The notes under the pieces are model-generated. The model was given only the letters and a program-made list of their open reading frames with translations, was not told the origin of the DNA and did no database searches. A stretch of 32,859 bases of DNA from Gammaproteobacteria bacterium (GTDB lineage: Bacteria > Pseudomonadota > Gammaproteobacteria > Steroidobacterales > Steroidobacteraceae). The first letter of the stretch is position 1. Each line of letters opens with the position of its first letter. Positions 1 to 7,160 of the stretch are shown here, one piece after another. The stretch spans positions 1-32,859 of the forward strand of contig JAIBJM010000024.1 of the NCBI GenBank assembly GCA_020029535.1. Reading direction: 5' to 3'. Made by a program: the position numbers and the translations under genes.

Positions 1-503
1 CGCGTGTCCTTGTTTGGCCGCGCGTCGGCGGCGATCGGTTCCAGTGTTTCTGCCGAGAGGCTCCCATCCGGCGCAAGTCGATGGACCAGTGCCCTGGGAA
101 AGCATTCCTGGGACGCGGTTTCCGGGCGCGCTGATGCGCCAGGCTCCCCGTTGACGATCAGGCAGAAGATGCGGTGCTCGCGGCCGAGACGCTTGAAGGT
201 CAGGATTTCCTCGTTCACCCAGCGTGAGGTAGCGGCGGTCGTCGAGCAGATGACGATCTGCGCGGCCGACTGCTCCAGCGCCTGCAGCAAGGTCGCGCCA
301 AGATTGGTCGCTGTGGGCAGTTCGTCGCGATCACGGAAAATCGGCGACAGCCGGTCCGGGACCGGACCGGCGCTCGTGACCCTTCCGACCAGATGCTTCG
401 GCACGCGATAGCCTTCGAGTGCGCGATGCAGCCACTTCGCCCAGGCCTCGTCGGCATGGCTGTAGCTGATGAACGCTGGCAACAAGCAATCGGCCGCATT
501 CAA
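1..503 (-). CDS. TIR-domain protein, N-terminal part (runs off the window)
   Basis: An open minus-strand frame continues to the window edge; 167 codons are visible. It reads as a bacterial TIR domain: an opening AFISYSHADE (about residues 10-19), a BB-loop-like SPIFRDRDEL (53-62), a core strand QIVICS (82-87), and RWVNEEI (94-100). By comparison with SARM1 WVHKEI, Glu99 aligns with the catalytic glutamate of TIR NADases. The later EPIAADARPNKD segment is typical of TIR proteins that carry a membrane anchor and TPR or WD40 repeats further on, but that part is not in view. No ATG fits: the frame opens after a TAA at 516-518, with TTG codons at 503, 485 and 482 as possible starts, none with a clear Shine-Dalgarno; 503 is the longest choice. 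The role (NAD-consuming defence effector, signalling or scaffold) cannot be decided from the fragment. Confidence 0.8.
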   Translation of the reverse strand, partial: MNAADCLLPAFISYSHADEAWAKWLHRALEGYRVPKHLVGRVTSAGPVPDRLSPIFRDRDELPTATNLGATLLQALEQSAAQIVICSTTAATSRWVNEEILTFKRLGREHRIFCLIVNGEPGASARPETASQECFPRALVHRLAPDGSLSAETLEPIAADARPNKDT

Positions 504-649
504 TGACTGGATGAATTATGCAAAGCCCGCTTTTTTTTCGGTATTACGCTTTGCTACATTTTCGGGATATTTTCGAGTGCGTCATGCACCAGCAATGATC
601 GTGACAGCGGATCCGATGCCCGATTCTGGAGCCGCGCTCGCGGGCCGCG
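504..649. other. AT-rich intergenic spacer between TIR gene and gspB
   Basis: No gene is seen here. The part from about 515 to 580 is clearly AT-richer than its surroundings. It holds an eight-T run (532-539 region), two ATTTTCG copies at 558-564 and 569-575 (11 bp apart), and on the minus strand a CATAAT box (515-520) that could be the -10 of the TIR gene. There is no convincing -35 hexamer at 16-19 bp. The T run has no stem before it and no plus-strand gene upstream, so I do not call it a terminator. Confidence 0.45.
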
Positions 650-1273
650 TTACTCCCGGCCCAGCAGGAACTCGCTGTCGCGGAAGTCCAGCACCACGCC
701 TTCCGGCGTGATTTCCACCACGCGCATGCCCTCGGGCGTGGTGGACCCTTCGGTCACCTTGCGCATGTTGATGAAGGCGTAACGGTCGACGGGGCGCGGT
801 GCGTAGACATGCAGATCCAGTCGCAGCGGTGGCAGGCTGCCGCTCAGTTCGGCGTAGGTCTGCAGGTCGGCGCCGCGTCGTGCCGTGTCCGGTGGTGCGG
901 CTGGCTCAAGGTCCGCGGGATTGCCATCGTTGCTGCTGGCGGCGGGCGCGATATCGGCCAGCTCTGGTGCATCGGCGGCGCGCGGCTGTGGCGGCGCCAC
1001 CGGCAGGGCGGTTAGCGGAGCGCTGGCCAGCGGCGGAGCGGCGGGTGCGGCGGGAGTTGCCGGAGCGCTGGCCACCGGCGCAGGCGCGGGTTCGCGCAGC
1101 AGCAGCCAGGCCAGCAGGCCGAAGTTGGCCAGTATCAGCGCGCCGCCCAGCACAAAGGCCCACACCGGCCAGCGATTGCGCGGCCGCACCACGCGCATTT
1201 CCAGCAGCGCGGGCCCGGCCTGGCGCTGACGCTCGGCCTCGGATTTCTTCAGCGCGTCGAGAATGAATGACAT
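650..1273 (-). CDS. gspB: GspB-like type II secretion assembly protein
   Basis: This 207-aa protein opens with MSFILDALKKSEAERQR, the hallmark N-terminus of GspB/ExeB. A single membrane segment follows (about residues 35-58, WPVWAFVLGGALILANFGLL), then a long Ala/Pro-rich periplasmic linker (60-140) and a C-terminal T2SSB-type domain (about 145-205, PPLRLDLHVYAPRPVDRYAFIN onward in shorter motifs such as EGMRVVEI). In known systems GspB works with the GspA ATPase to place the GspD secretin through peptidoglycan. A GGAGG lies 7 nt before the ATG and overlaps the end of gspA; the two genes are 3 nt apart, so they are co-translated. No other gsp gene is in the window, so whether a full type II machine exists elsewhere is unknown. 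Confidence 0.9.
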   Translation of the reverse strand: MSFILDALKKSEAERQRQAGPALLEMRVVRPRNRWPVWAFVLGGALILANFGLLAWLLLREPAPAPVASAPATPAAPAAPPLASAPLTALPVAPPQPRAADAPELADIAPAASSNDGNPADLEPAAPPDTARRGADLQTYAELSGSLPPLRLDLHVYAPRPVDRYAFINMRKVTEGSTTPEGMRVVEITPEGVVLDFRDSEFLLGRE

Positions 1274-1276
1274 GGT

Positions 1277-2890
1277 TCAACCTCCGCCCGGACTGCGCAG
1301 CAGCGGCGTGCCGGGTGTAGCCAGTGCCGAATCCAGCAGCAGCTGCGTTTCGATGTTTGCAATGCCATCGGGCGTTTGATGCGCGCTGCGCTGGAAGTCT
1401 TCGACCAGCCGGGCGAGTTCGGTGTCATAGGTGGCGCTGACCGGTGCCGCGACCGCGGCGCCGTTCCAGCGCAGCAGCTGGGTGCGCAGATGTCGCACCG
1501 CCGGCCCGCGCGTGCCGGCGCGCAGTTCGGTGACGGTGGCCACCGCCGGTTTCCACAGCACCACCAGTTCACCGAACCAGTAGCGCGACAGATCGGCAAT
1601 GCCCACGTCTACCTGCTGCGGACCGAGACGCAGTGTGGCGCTGTCCTCACCCAGCGCTGCCAGCACCACCTGGTGCGAACGCCCGGCGCTGTCGGCCAGC
1701 ATCAATATGGCGGGCCGGTTCAACGCGCGCAGCTGCGCCAGCGTGCTGCGCAGATTGATGCATTCCAGTCCCTGCTGGGCGGCCTGCGTGCAGCCATCGG
1801 TGCCGCCGACCACGTACTTGCCGTTCCACAGTTCCAGCAATTGCGCAAAGGCCGCATCGGCGCTGGTTGCGGTATCGGGCTGCTGCAGCAGTTGCGTCAG
1901 CGTGGGCGGAACCGGTGCCGGCGTCGGCGCGGGTGCAGCGATCGGCGGTGCGGTTGCGGCCACTGCCGCCGGCGCGCTCTTGAACCACGGCCCGTAGTGC
2001 CACAGTGCCCAGCCACCGATGGCCACCAGCGTCAATGCTGCAACGGTGGCGGCTGGCGCCAGCCAGCGTGGCGCCAGCGGTTCATCGAATACTTCGCTGC
2101 CGGCGCGGCGCACCAGTCCGGCGCCGATTCCGTGCGACTCCTCGCTGTAGGCGCCGAGCAGCGCGCGATCGCAGATCACGTTGATGACGCGCGGTATCCC
2201 GCCGCTGAGCCGGTACACCTCGCGCAGCGCTGCCGCACTGAAGATCTCGGCGGTGGCGCCGGCGACGCGCAGGCGGTGGCGCACATAGCCGGTAGTTTCC
2301 TCGGCCGACAGCGGATCGAGGTGGTAGCGCGCCGTCACGCGCTGCGCCAGCTGGCGCAGGTCATTGCGTGCCAGCAGCTCGCGCAGCTCGGGCTGGCCGA
2401 TCAGGATGATCTGCAGCAGCTTCTGCGATTCGGTCTCGAGATTGGTCAGCAGCCGCACCTGTTCCAGCACATCCGGCGCCAGGTTCTGCGCCTCGTCGAC
2501 GATCAGCACCACCCGTCGCCCTTCGGCATGCGCGCGCAGCAGGTAGCGATTCAGCTGATCGATCAGTTCCTTGATGTTGCCGGCCTCGGCATCGGACAGA
2601 CCCAGGCCCAGTTCCTCGCAGAGGGTCTGCACGAACTCCACCGGCGACAGCCGCGGATTGATGATCAGCGCAATCTCGGCATTCTTCGGCGCGCGCGCCA
2701 GCAGCGAGCGGATGGTGGTGGTCTTGCCGGTGCCCACTTCGCCGGTGAGCTGGATGAAGCCGCCGGCATGGCTGATGCCGTACACCAGATGCGCCAGCGC
2801 ATCGGCATGCCGGCCGCTGAGATACAGATAGCGTGGATCGGGCGTGATCGCGAAGGGTTTCTCGGCCAGGCCGAAGAAGCTCAGATACAT
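1277..2890 (-). CDS. gspA: GspA/ExeA-like AAA ATPase with peptidoglycan-binding domain
   Basis: This 537-aa protein starts MYLSFFGLAEKPFAITPDP, characteristic of the ExeA/GspA family. The cytoplasmic AAA domain has Walker A GEVGTGKTT (residues 50-58) and Walker B VVLIVDEAQ (127-135), then arginine-rich sensor regions to about 260. One membrane segment spans about 278-297. The periplasmic part holds a C39-like fold region (about 350-445, WNGKYVVGGTDGC and HQVVLAALGE) and a C-terminal PG_binding_1 domain (about 450-525, RAGTRGPAVRHLRTQL). With GspB it is thought to remodel or bind peptidoglycan during secretin assembly. A GAGAG precedes the ATG by a few bases, and the gene sits 6 nt behind fadE, so it is read from the fadE transcript unless an internal promoter exists. 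Confidence 0.92.
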   Translation of the reverse strand: MYLSFFGLAEKPFAITPDPRYLYLSGRHADALAHLVYGISHAGGFIQLTGEVGTGKTTTIRSLLARAPKNAEIALIINPRLSPVEFVQTLCEELGLGLSDAEAGNIKELIDQLNRYLLRAHAEGRRVVLIVDEAQNLAPDVLEQVRLLTNLETESQKLLQIILIGQPELRELLARNDLRQLAQRVTARYHLDPLSAEETTGYVRHRLRVAGATAEIFSAAALREVYRLSGGIPRVINVICDRALLGAYSEESHGIGAGLVRRAGSEVFDEPLAPRWLAPAATVAALTLVAIGGWALWHYGPWFKSAPAAVAATAPPIAAPAPTPAPVPPTLTQLLQQPDTATSADAAFAQLLELWNGKYVVGGTDGCTQAAQQGLECINLRSTLAQLRALNRPAILMLADSAGRSHQVVLAALGEDSATLRLGPQQVDVGIADLSRYWFGELVVLWKPAVATVTELRAGTRGPAVRHLRTQLLRWNGAAVAAPVSATYDTELARLVEDFQRSAHQTPDGIANIETQLLLDSALATPGTPLLRSPGGG

Positions 2891-2896
2891 CGTCTC

Positions 2897-5329
2897 TCAA
2901 CCGTGCCGGGCGAGTTCGTCGGGTGCGAAATCATCAACGTTGACGATGTCCATGACGCGCTGATCGTAATCGCGCAGGAAGGCCGCTTCGGTCCCGCTGA
3001 TCAGCCCCAGCTGCAGTGCGGCCGCGGTCTGGCCCGGCGGATCGAGCGCGGTGATGCGGCCGGTGCGTACCCCTTCGACGCGGATGCGCTTGTCGATCTG
3101 CTCGGCGCGCTCGGCCAGTTCCAGCGCCTGTTGCAGCTGGCGCAACGGATTGCCGTCGTCATTGCAGTAGATCGCACGACCCAACCGGTGCCGGGTTGCG
3201 GTATCGGTCAGCACCAGCGCGGCTACATCGCGACCCAGCCGATCGGCGGGCGCGAAGTAGGTGCGGCCGCGCGGAAAGATACAGATGCGCATCAGCACAG
3301 CGATCCAGCGCACCGGGAAGTTGCGCAGCACGCCATGCAGCTGCTCCTGGGCCTGGTAAAGCAGATCGCGGCAGGCCCACTCGACGATGGGCAGTTCTTC
3401 CGGCGGACTGCCCTCGTCCTCGTACTGTTTCAGCACCATCGAGGCCAGGTACATCGAGGACAGCACATCGCCCAGTCGTGCCGACAGGCTTTCCTTCTTC
3501 TTCAGGTAGCCGCCCAGCGTCAGCATGGCCACATCGGTGAGCAGCGCGAACGAGGCGCTGAAGCGCTCGATATGCTGGTAGTAGCGTCGCACCGGGCCGC
3601 TGCCCGGCACGCGCGTGAAACGCGCGAAGGTCAGCGCCAGCACGAAGGCGCGCGCGGTGTTGGAAATCGCGAAGCCGATGTGCGCGAACAGCGCCCGGTC
3701 GAATTCATCGACGCCGCGTTTGCGATCCGGATTGCGCGCTGCCGCCATCTCCTTCAGCACGAACGGATGGCAGCGGATGGCGCCCTGGCCGAAGATGATC
3801 AGGTTGCGGGTCAGGATGTTGGCGCCTTCCACCGTGATGGCGATCGGTATCGACTGGTAGCAGCGGCCCAGATAGTTGCGTGGCCCCAGCATGATGCCCT
3901 TGCCGCCGTGCACATCCATCGCGTCGTTGGCCACGCGCCGGCCCAGCTCGGTGACATGCGCCTTGAGGATGCCGGCCGGCACTGCCGGGCGCGCGCCGGC
4001 ATCGATGGCCGCCGTGGTGACGCTGCGCGCGGCATTCATGATGAAGGCATGCGCCACCATGCGCGCGATCACCTGCTCGACGCCCTCGAAGCGTCCCACC
4101 GGCATGTTGAACTGGCGACGGATGCGCGCGTAGGCGCCGGTGGCGTAGACGCCGGCCAGCGCACCGCCGGTGGCATTGCCTGGCAGCGAGATGCAGCGGC
4201 CCACCGACAGCTGCTCCACCAGCATGCGCCAGCCCTGCCCGGCCATGGCGACACCGCCGATGATGGAGTCCAGCGGCACGAACACATCGCGGCCCTGGAG
4301 TGGGCCGTTCTGGAATGGAATGTTCAGCGGAAAATGCCGACGACCGATCTCGATGCCCGGCGTATCGCGCGGCAACAGCGCGCAGGTGATGCCGATGTCG
4401 GTGGCACCGCCCAGCAGGCGTTCGGGATCCAGCATGCGGAAGGCCAGGCCCACCACGGTGGCCACCGGCGCCAGCGTGATGTAGCGCTTGGAGAAGTTCA
4501 GCTTCAGGCCGACGATTTCGCGCCCCTGGTAGATGCCGCGACAGACCACGCCGGTGTCGGGCATCGCGCCGGCATCCGAGCCCACGCGCGGGCCGGTGAG
4601 CGCGAAGCAGGGAATTTCCTCGCCGCTGGCCAGACGCGGCAGCCAGAAATTCTTCTGCTCCTCGGTGCCGTAGTGGTTCAGCAGTTCGGCCGGGCCCAAT
4701 GAATTCGGCACCGCGACCGTGGAGGCCAGCGTGACGCTGCGGCTGGCCAGCTTCACCAGCACCGATGAATGCGCATAGGCCGAAAACTCCAGGCCGCCGT
4801 AGCGCTTCGGAATGATCATGGCGAAAAAGCCCTGCGACTTCAGGAATTGCCAGGTCTCCGGCGATAGATCAACGCGCCGGTGCGTGACATCGAAATCGTC
4901 GACCATGCGGCACAGCTGCTCGCAGGGACCGTCGAGAAAGGCCTGCTCTTCCTCAGAGAGTTTCGCTGGCGGGTTGGCGCGCAGCTTGTCCCAGTCGGGG
5001 TTGCCGCTGAACAGCTCGCCGTCCCACCACACGGTACCGGCCTCGAGCCCGGCGCGCTCGGTGTCGGACATGACCGGCAGCAGCCGCAGATAGGTCTTCA
5101 GGAAGCGCCGGCTGATCAGCGCCTTGCGCAGCGGCCGGAGGTTCAGCAGCCACAGCAGTGTCAGCAGCAGCCACAGAATGCCCTGCCAGATGCCGGTGGG
5201 CCGTCCCAGCAGCACATAGGCGCCCAGCAGCACCGTGAAGGTCAGTGTGTAGACCAACAGCGGCAGCCGGCGGTAGGCGAGATATACCGCCGTGATGATG
5301 AACAGAATGGTGATTGCAGCGCCGTACAT
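2897..5329 (-). CDS. fadE: Acyl-CoA dehydrogenase FadE
   Basis: At 810 aa it matches the unusual length of gammaproteobacterial FadE (about 814 aa) rather than the 380-400 aa common acyl-CoA dehydrogenases. Two or three hydrophobic segments occupy residues 1-70 (ITILFIITAVYLAYR, YTLTFTVLLGAYVLLG, ILWLLLTLLWLL), anchoring it to the inner membrane. The flavin domain follows, with SQGFFAMIIPKRYGG, a substrate/FAD-binding ALTGPRVGSDAGAMPDTG and RCHPFVLKEM. It catalyses the first, FAD-dependent step of fatty-acyl-CoA beta-oxidation. The FadE-type C-terminal domain (DUF1974 region) is present through the final FAPDELARHG. The ATG at 5329 has GGAG 5 nt upstream. It heads a fadE-gspA-gspB transcription unit, an odd mix of lipid catabolism and secretion that is probably just genomic neighbourhood. 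Confidence 0.95.
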   Translation of the reverse strand: MYGAAITILFIITAVYLAYRRLPLLVYTLTFTVLLGAYVLLGRPTGIWQGILWLLLTLLWLLNLRPLRKALISRRFLKTYLRLLPVMSDTERAGLEAGTVWWDGELFSGNPDWDKLRANPPAKLSEEEQAFLDGPCEQLCRMVDDFDVTHRRVDLSPETWQFLKSQGFFAMIIPKRYGGLEFSAYAHSSVLVKLASRSVTLASTVAVPNSLGPAELLNHYGTEEQKNFWLPRLASGEEIPCFALTGPRVGSDAGAMPDTGVVCRGIYQGREIVGLKLNFSKRYITLAPVATVVGLAFRMLDPERLLGGATDIGITCALLPRDTPGIEIGRRHFPLNIPFQNGPLQGRDVFVPLDSIIGGVAMAGQGWRMLVEQLSVGRCISLPGNATGGALAGVYATGAYARIRRQFNMPVGRFEGVEQVIARMVAHAFIMNAARSVTTAAIDAGARPAVPAGILKAHVTELGRRVANDAMDVHGGKGIMLGPRNYLGRCYQSIPIAITVEGANILTRNLIIFGQGAIRCHPFVLKEMAAARNPDRKRGVDEFDRALFAHIGFAISNTARAFVLALTFARFTRVPGSGPVRRYYQHIERFSASFALLTDVAMLTLGGYLKKKESLSARLGDVLSSMYLASMVLKQYEDEGSPPEELPIVEWACRDLLYQAQEQLHGVLRNFPVRWIAVLMRICIFPRGRTYFAPADRLGRDVAALVLTDTATRHRLGRAIYCNDDGNPLRQLQQALELAERAEQIDKRIRVEGVRTGRITALDPPGQTAAALQLGLISGTEAAFLRDYDQRVMDIVNVDDFAPDELARHG

Positions 5330-5347
5330 TGCCGCTCCGCCGCGTCT

Positions 5348-5382
5348 CGCAGGCCGCGGACACTATATCCGCGAAGCCTGCG
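5348..5382 (-). promoter_or_regulatory. Inverted repeat around a possible fadE -10 box
   Basis: Between mdh and fadE lies CGCAGGC-CGCGGA, a 7-nt spacer, TCCGCG-AA-GCCTGCG: 13 paired bases interrupted by a 2-nt bulge. On the minus strand the spacer reads TATAGTG, so a TATAGT box (5 of 6 to the -10 consensus) sits in the loop, about 32 nt before the fadE ATG. I see no good -35. It could be an operator over the fadE promoter or the mdh transcript end; there is no T tract, which argues against an intrinsic terminator. Confidence 0.4.
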
Positions 5383-5416
5383 GGGCGCGAGCCAGCGCTG
5401 CGGCTCAGGCCTTGAT

Positions 5417-6397
5417 TCAGCCCAGCAGTTCCTTCACGCCATCGCGCTCTTCGCGCAGTTCCTTCTCGGTGGCCTGCATCCTGGCGCGGCTGAAGTCATC
5501 GACCGCCAGTCCCTGCACGATCTGGTACTCGCCGTTTTTGCAGGTCACCGGATACGAATAGATGATGCCTGCGTCGATGCCGTAGCTGCCGTCGGACGGA
5601 ATGCCCATGCTGGCCCAGTCGCCTTCCGGTGTGCCGAGGAACCAGGTGCGCATGTGATCGATGGCGGCTGAGGCGGCCGAAGCGGCCGATGACGAACCGC
5701 GCGCCTTGATCACCGCCGCGCCGCGCTGCTGCACGGTGGGGATGAAGTGTTCCTCGATCCACTTCTGGTCGACCAGCGATTTGGCCGGCTTGCCCTGCAC
5801 GGTGGCATGGCTGAGATCCGGATATTGCGTCGAGGAGTGATTGCCCCAAACCACCAGCTTGCGGATGTCGTTGACATGCGTACCGGTCTTCTCGGCCAGC
5901 TGCGACAGTGCGCGGTTGTGATCCAGACGCATCATCGCGGTGAAATTGCCGGGCTTGAGCTGCGGCGCGTTGCTGCGCGCGATCAGCGCATTGGTGTTGG
6001 CCGGATTGCCCACCACCAGCACACGCACGTCGCGGCTGGCCGCTTCATTCAGCGCCTTGCCCTGCGCCGAAAAGATCTGCGCATTCGCCAGCAGCAGATC
6101 CTTGCGCTCCATGCCGGGACCGCGCGGTCGCGCGCCGACCAGCAGCGCAGCGTGGCAATCGCGGAACGCGACCTTGGCATCGTCGGTGGCGACCACCTTG
6201 TTCAGCGTCGGGAAGGCGCAGTCATTCAGCTCCATCACCACGCCCTGCAGCGTCGGCAACGCCGGCGTGATTTCCAGCAGATGCAGATTCACCGGCTGAT
6301 CGGCGCCCAGCATCTGTCCAGAGGCCACGCGGAAGGCAAGTGCATAGCCAATCTGGCCGGCGGCGCCGGTAATGGCTACGTTCAGGGGCTGCTTCAT
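5417..6397 (-). CDS. mdh: NAD-dependent malate dehydrogenase
   Basis: This 326-aa protein belongs to the lactate/malate dehydrogenase superfamily, in the group resembling cytosolic-type MDH found in Xanthomonas and Burkholderia (longer than the 312-aa E. coli form). The Rossmann motif GAAGQIG is at residues 11-17; Glu42 at the end of the second strand favours NAD over NADP. Substrate-binding arginines lie in [12 protein letters not shown] (Arg92, Arg98) and RLDHNRA (Arg162), with Asn131 in GNPANTN and the catalytic His187 in WGNHSSTQ. It interconverts malate and oxaloacetate in the TCA cycle. The ATG at 6397 is chosen over one four codons earlier because GGAG lies 8 nt before it and the family normally starts close to the glycine-rich loop. 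A good promoter lies just upstream (6438-6465). Confidence 0.95.
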   Translation of the reverse strand: MKQPLNVAITGAAGQIGYALAFRVASGQMLGADQPVNLHLLEITPALPTLQGVVMELNDCAFPTLNKVVATDDAKVAFRDCHAALLVGARPRGPGMERKDLLLANAQIFSAQGKALNEAASRDVRVLVVGNPANTNALIARSNAPQLKPGNFTAMMRLDHNRALSQLAEKTGTHVNDIRKLVVWGNHSSTQYPDLSHATVQGKPAKSLVDQKWIEEHFIPTVQQRGAAVIKARGSSSAASAASAAIDHMRTWFLGTPEGDWASMGIPSDGSYGIDAGIIYSYPVTCKNGEYQIVQGLAVDDFSRARMQATEKELREERDGVKELLG

Positions 6398-6437
6398 GTC
6401 AGGCTCCAAATGGCGGTTGAGTGCGAAAAGGGCGCTG

Positions 6438-6465
6438 ATTTTACTGGACTTTTCGCTCTCGGCAA
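6438..6465 (-). promoter_or_regulatory. Candidate mdh promoter
   Basis: On the minus strand TTGCCG (6465-6460; 4 of 6) is followed after 16 nt by TAAAAT (6443-6438; 5 of 6). The predicted start leaves a 5' UTR of about 35 nt before the mdh ATG at 6397. Seen by eye only. Confidence 0.5.
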
Positions 6466-6484
6466 TTCTTCACACAGTGCTACC

Positions 6485-6513
6485 TAGACACATTACTAGT
6501 GTTGTAGTTAAAT
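6485..6513 (+). promoter_or_regulatory. Candidate promoter of the small-protein/GntR unit
   Basis: TAGACA (6485-6490; 5 of 6 to -35) and TTAAAT (6508-6513; 4 of 6 to -10) are separated by 17 nt. Transcription would begin near 6520, about 24 nt before the ATG at 6544. The spacer is occupied by an imperfect inverted repeat (see 6493-6510), an arrangement typical of autorepression. Confidence 0.5.
6493..6510. promoter_or_regulatory. Candidate GntR (YtrA-type) operator
   Basis: TTACTA and TAGTTA arms (5 of 6 complementary) flank a 6-nt centre, lying exactly between and into the -35 and -10 boxes of the promoter at 6485-6513. YtrA-subfamily repressors usually bind such TACTA/TAGTA-like palindromes in their own promoters. 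Assignment to the downstream regulator is inferred from position. Confidence 0.4.
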
Positions 6514-6543
6514 AAAACACATGAACTGTCGGGAGAAGCGAAC

Positions 6544-6693
6544 ATGAATACTGCATTCGATTCGGGTTTCAAGGTGCTGGTGTCGGCGGTGCTGGCCGTG
6601 CTGCTGACTCTGGGTGTAGTCAGGAACCTCGACCTGGCGGCGGCCACCAGCCCCAACGGTGTCGGCTACTCCCAGCTGACGCAGAGCCCCTGA
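6544..6693 (+). CDS. Small single-span membrane protein (49 aa), unknown function
   Basis: A short gene with a strong ribosome binding site (GGGAGA about 9 nt before the ATG) encodes 49 residues starting MNTAFDSGFK. Residues about 8-29 form one hydrophobic helix (VLVSAVLAVLLTLGVV), followed by a polar tail ending in LTQSP. There is no cleavable-signal motif or lipobox. It is the first gene behind the candidate regulated promoter and lies 17 nt before the GntR repressor, so the two are almost surely co-transcribed. I recognise no family. It may be a small membrane regulator or stress protein whose expression is controlled by the adjacent repressor. Confidence 0.65.
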   Translation: MNTAFDSGFKVLVSAVLAVLLTLGVVRNLDLAAATSPNGVGYSQLTQSP

Positions 6694-6710
6694 GCGAAGC
6701 ATCTGGTAGT

Positions 6711-7097
6711 TTGCGCGCCGAAGTGGATACGCAATGGAACAACGGCGCACCGATCTATCGCCAGCTGCGGGACCGGATGGTCGCAATGATCCTCGACGGC
6801 ACGCTCAAGGAAGGCGAGGCGCTGCCGTCGGTGCGCAACGCTGCGGCCAGATTCCGCGTCAATCCGCTGACTGTGCTCCGGAGCTATCAGCAGCTGGTTG
6901 ACGAGCGGATGGTCGAGAAGCGCCGCGGCCTCGGCATGTTCATCAGTGCCGGCGCGCGCGCTGCGCTGCTGATCGAAGAGCGCCGCCGCTTCGTCGAGAC
7001 GGAATGGCCGCATATCCTCGCCAGTATCCAGCGCCTCGGCCTGTCGGCTGACGAGCTGCTGCAAGCACCGAAAAACAAGCCTGCCGAACAGGCCTGA
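6711..7097 (+). CDS. GntR-family transcriptional regulator, YtrA subfamily
   Basis: This is a 128-aa regulator with an N-terminal GntR winged helix-turn-helix (about residues 11-80: PIYRQLRDRMVAMILDG, LPSVRNAAARFRVNPLTVLR, GLGMF) and only about 45 further residues, which marks the short YtrA subfamily that lacks a large effector domain and usually represses ABC-transporter or small-membrane-protein operons. The start is uncertain: TTG at 6711 (weak GAAG about 12 nt upstream) or GTG at 6723. It follows the 49-aa membrane protein by 17 nt and precedes the Mla-type ABC operon by 63 nt on the same strand, so it could autoregulate its own unit and perhaps affect the transporter by read-through. 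Confidence 0.85.
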   Translation: MRAEVDTQWNNGAPIYRQLRDRMVAMILDGTLKEGEALPSVRNAAARFRVNPLTVLRSYQQLVDERMVEKRRGLGMFISAGARAALLIEERRRFVETEWPHILASIQRLGLSADELLQAPKNKPAEQA

Positions 7098-7160
7098 CGG
7101 CAGCACCGTGCCAAGCTGGTAGCATCCGGCCGGGCACTGACGACCAGCGGAGAGCACTGG

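Noticed and set aside
532-539. Eight-T run as an intrinsic terminator
   Set aside because: No stem precedes it and no plus-strand gene ends upstream of it.
1376-4702. A 1108-codon open frame on the plus strand, antisense to gspA and fadE
   Set aside because: It crosses two well-recognised genes on the other strand and its translation is Gln/Arg/His/Ala-rich with no domain; such frames arise from strong GC bias at third positions.
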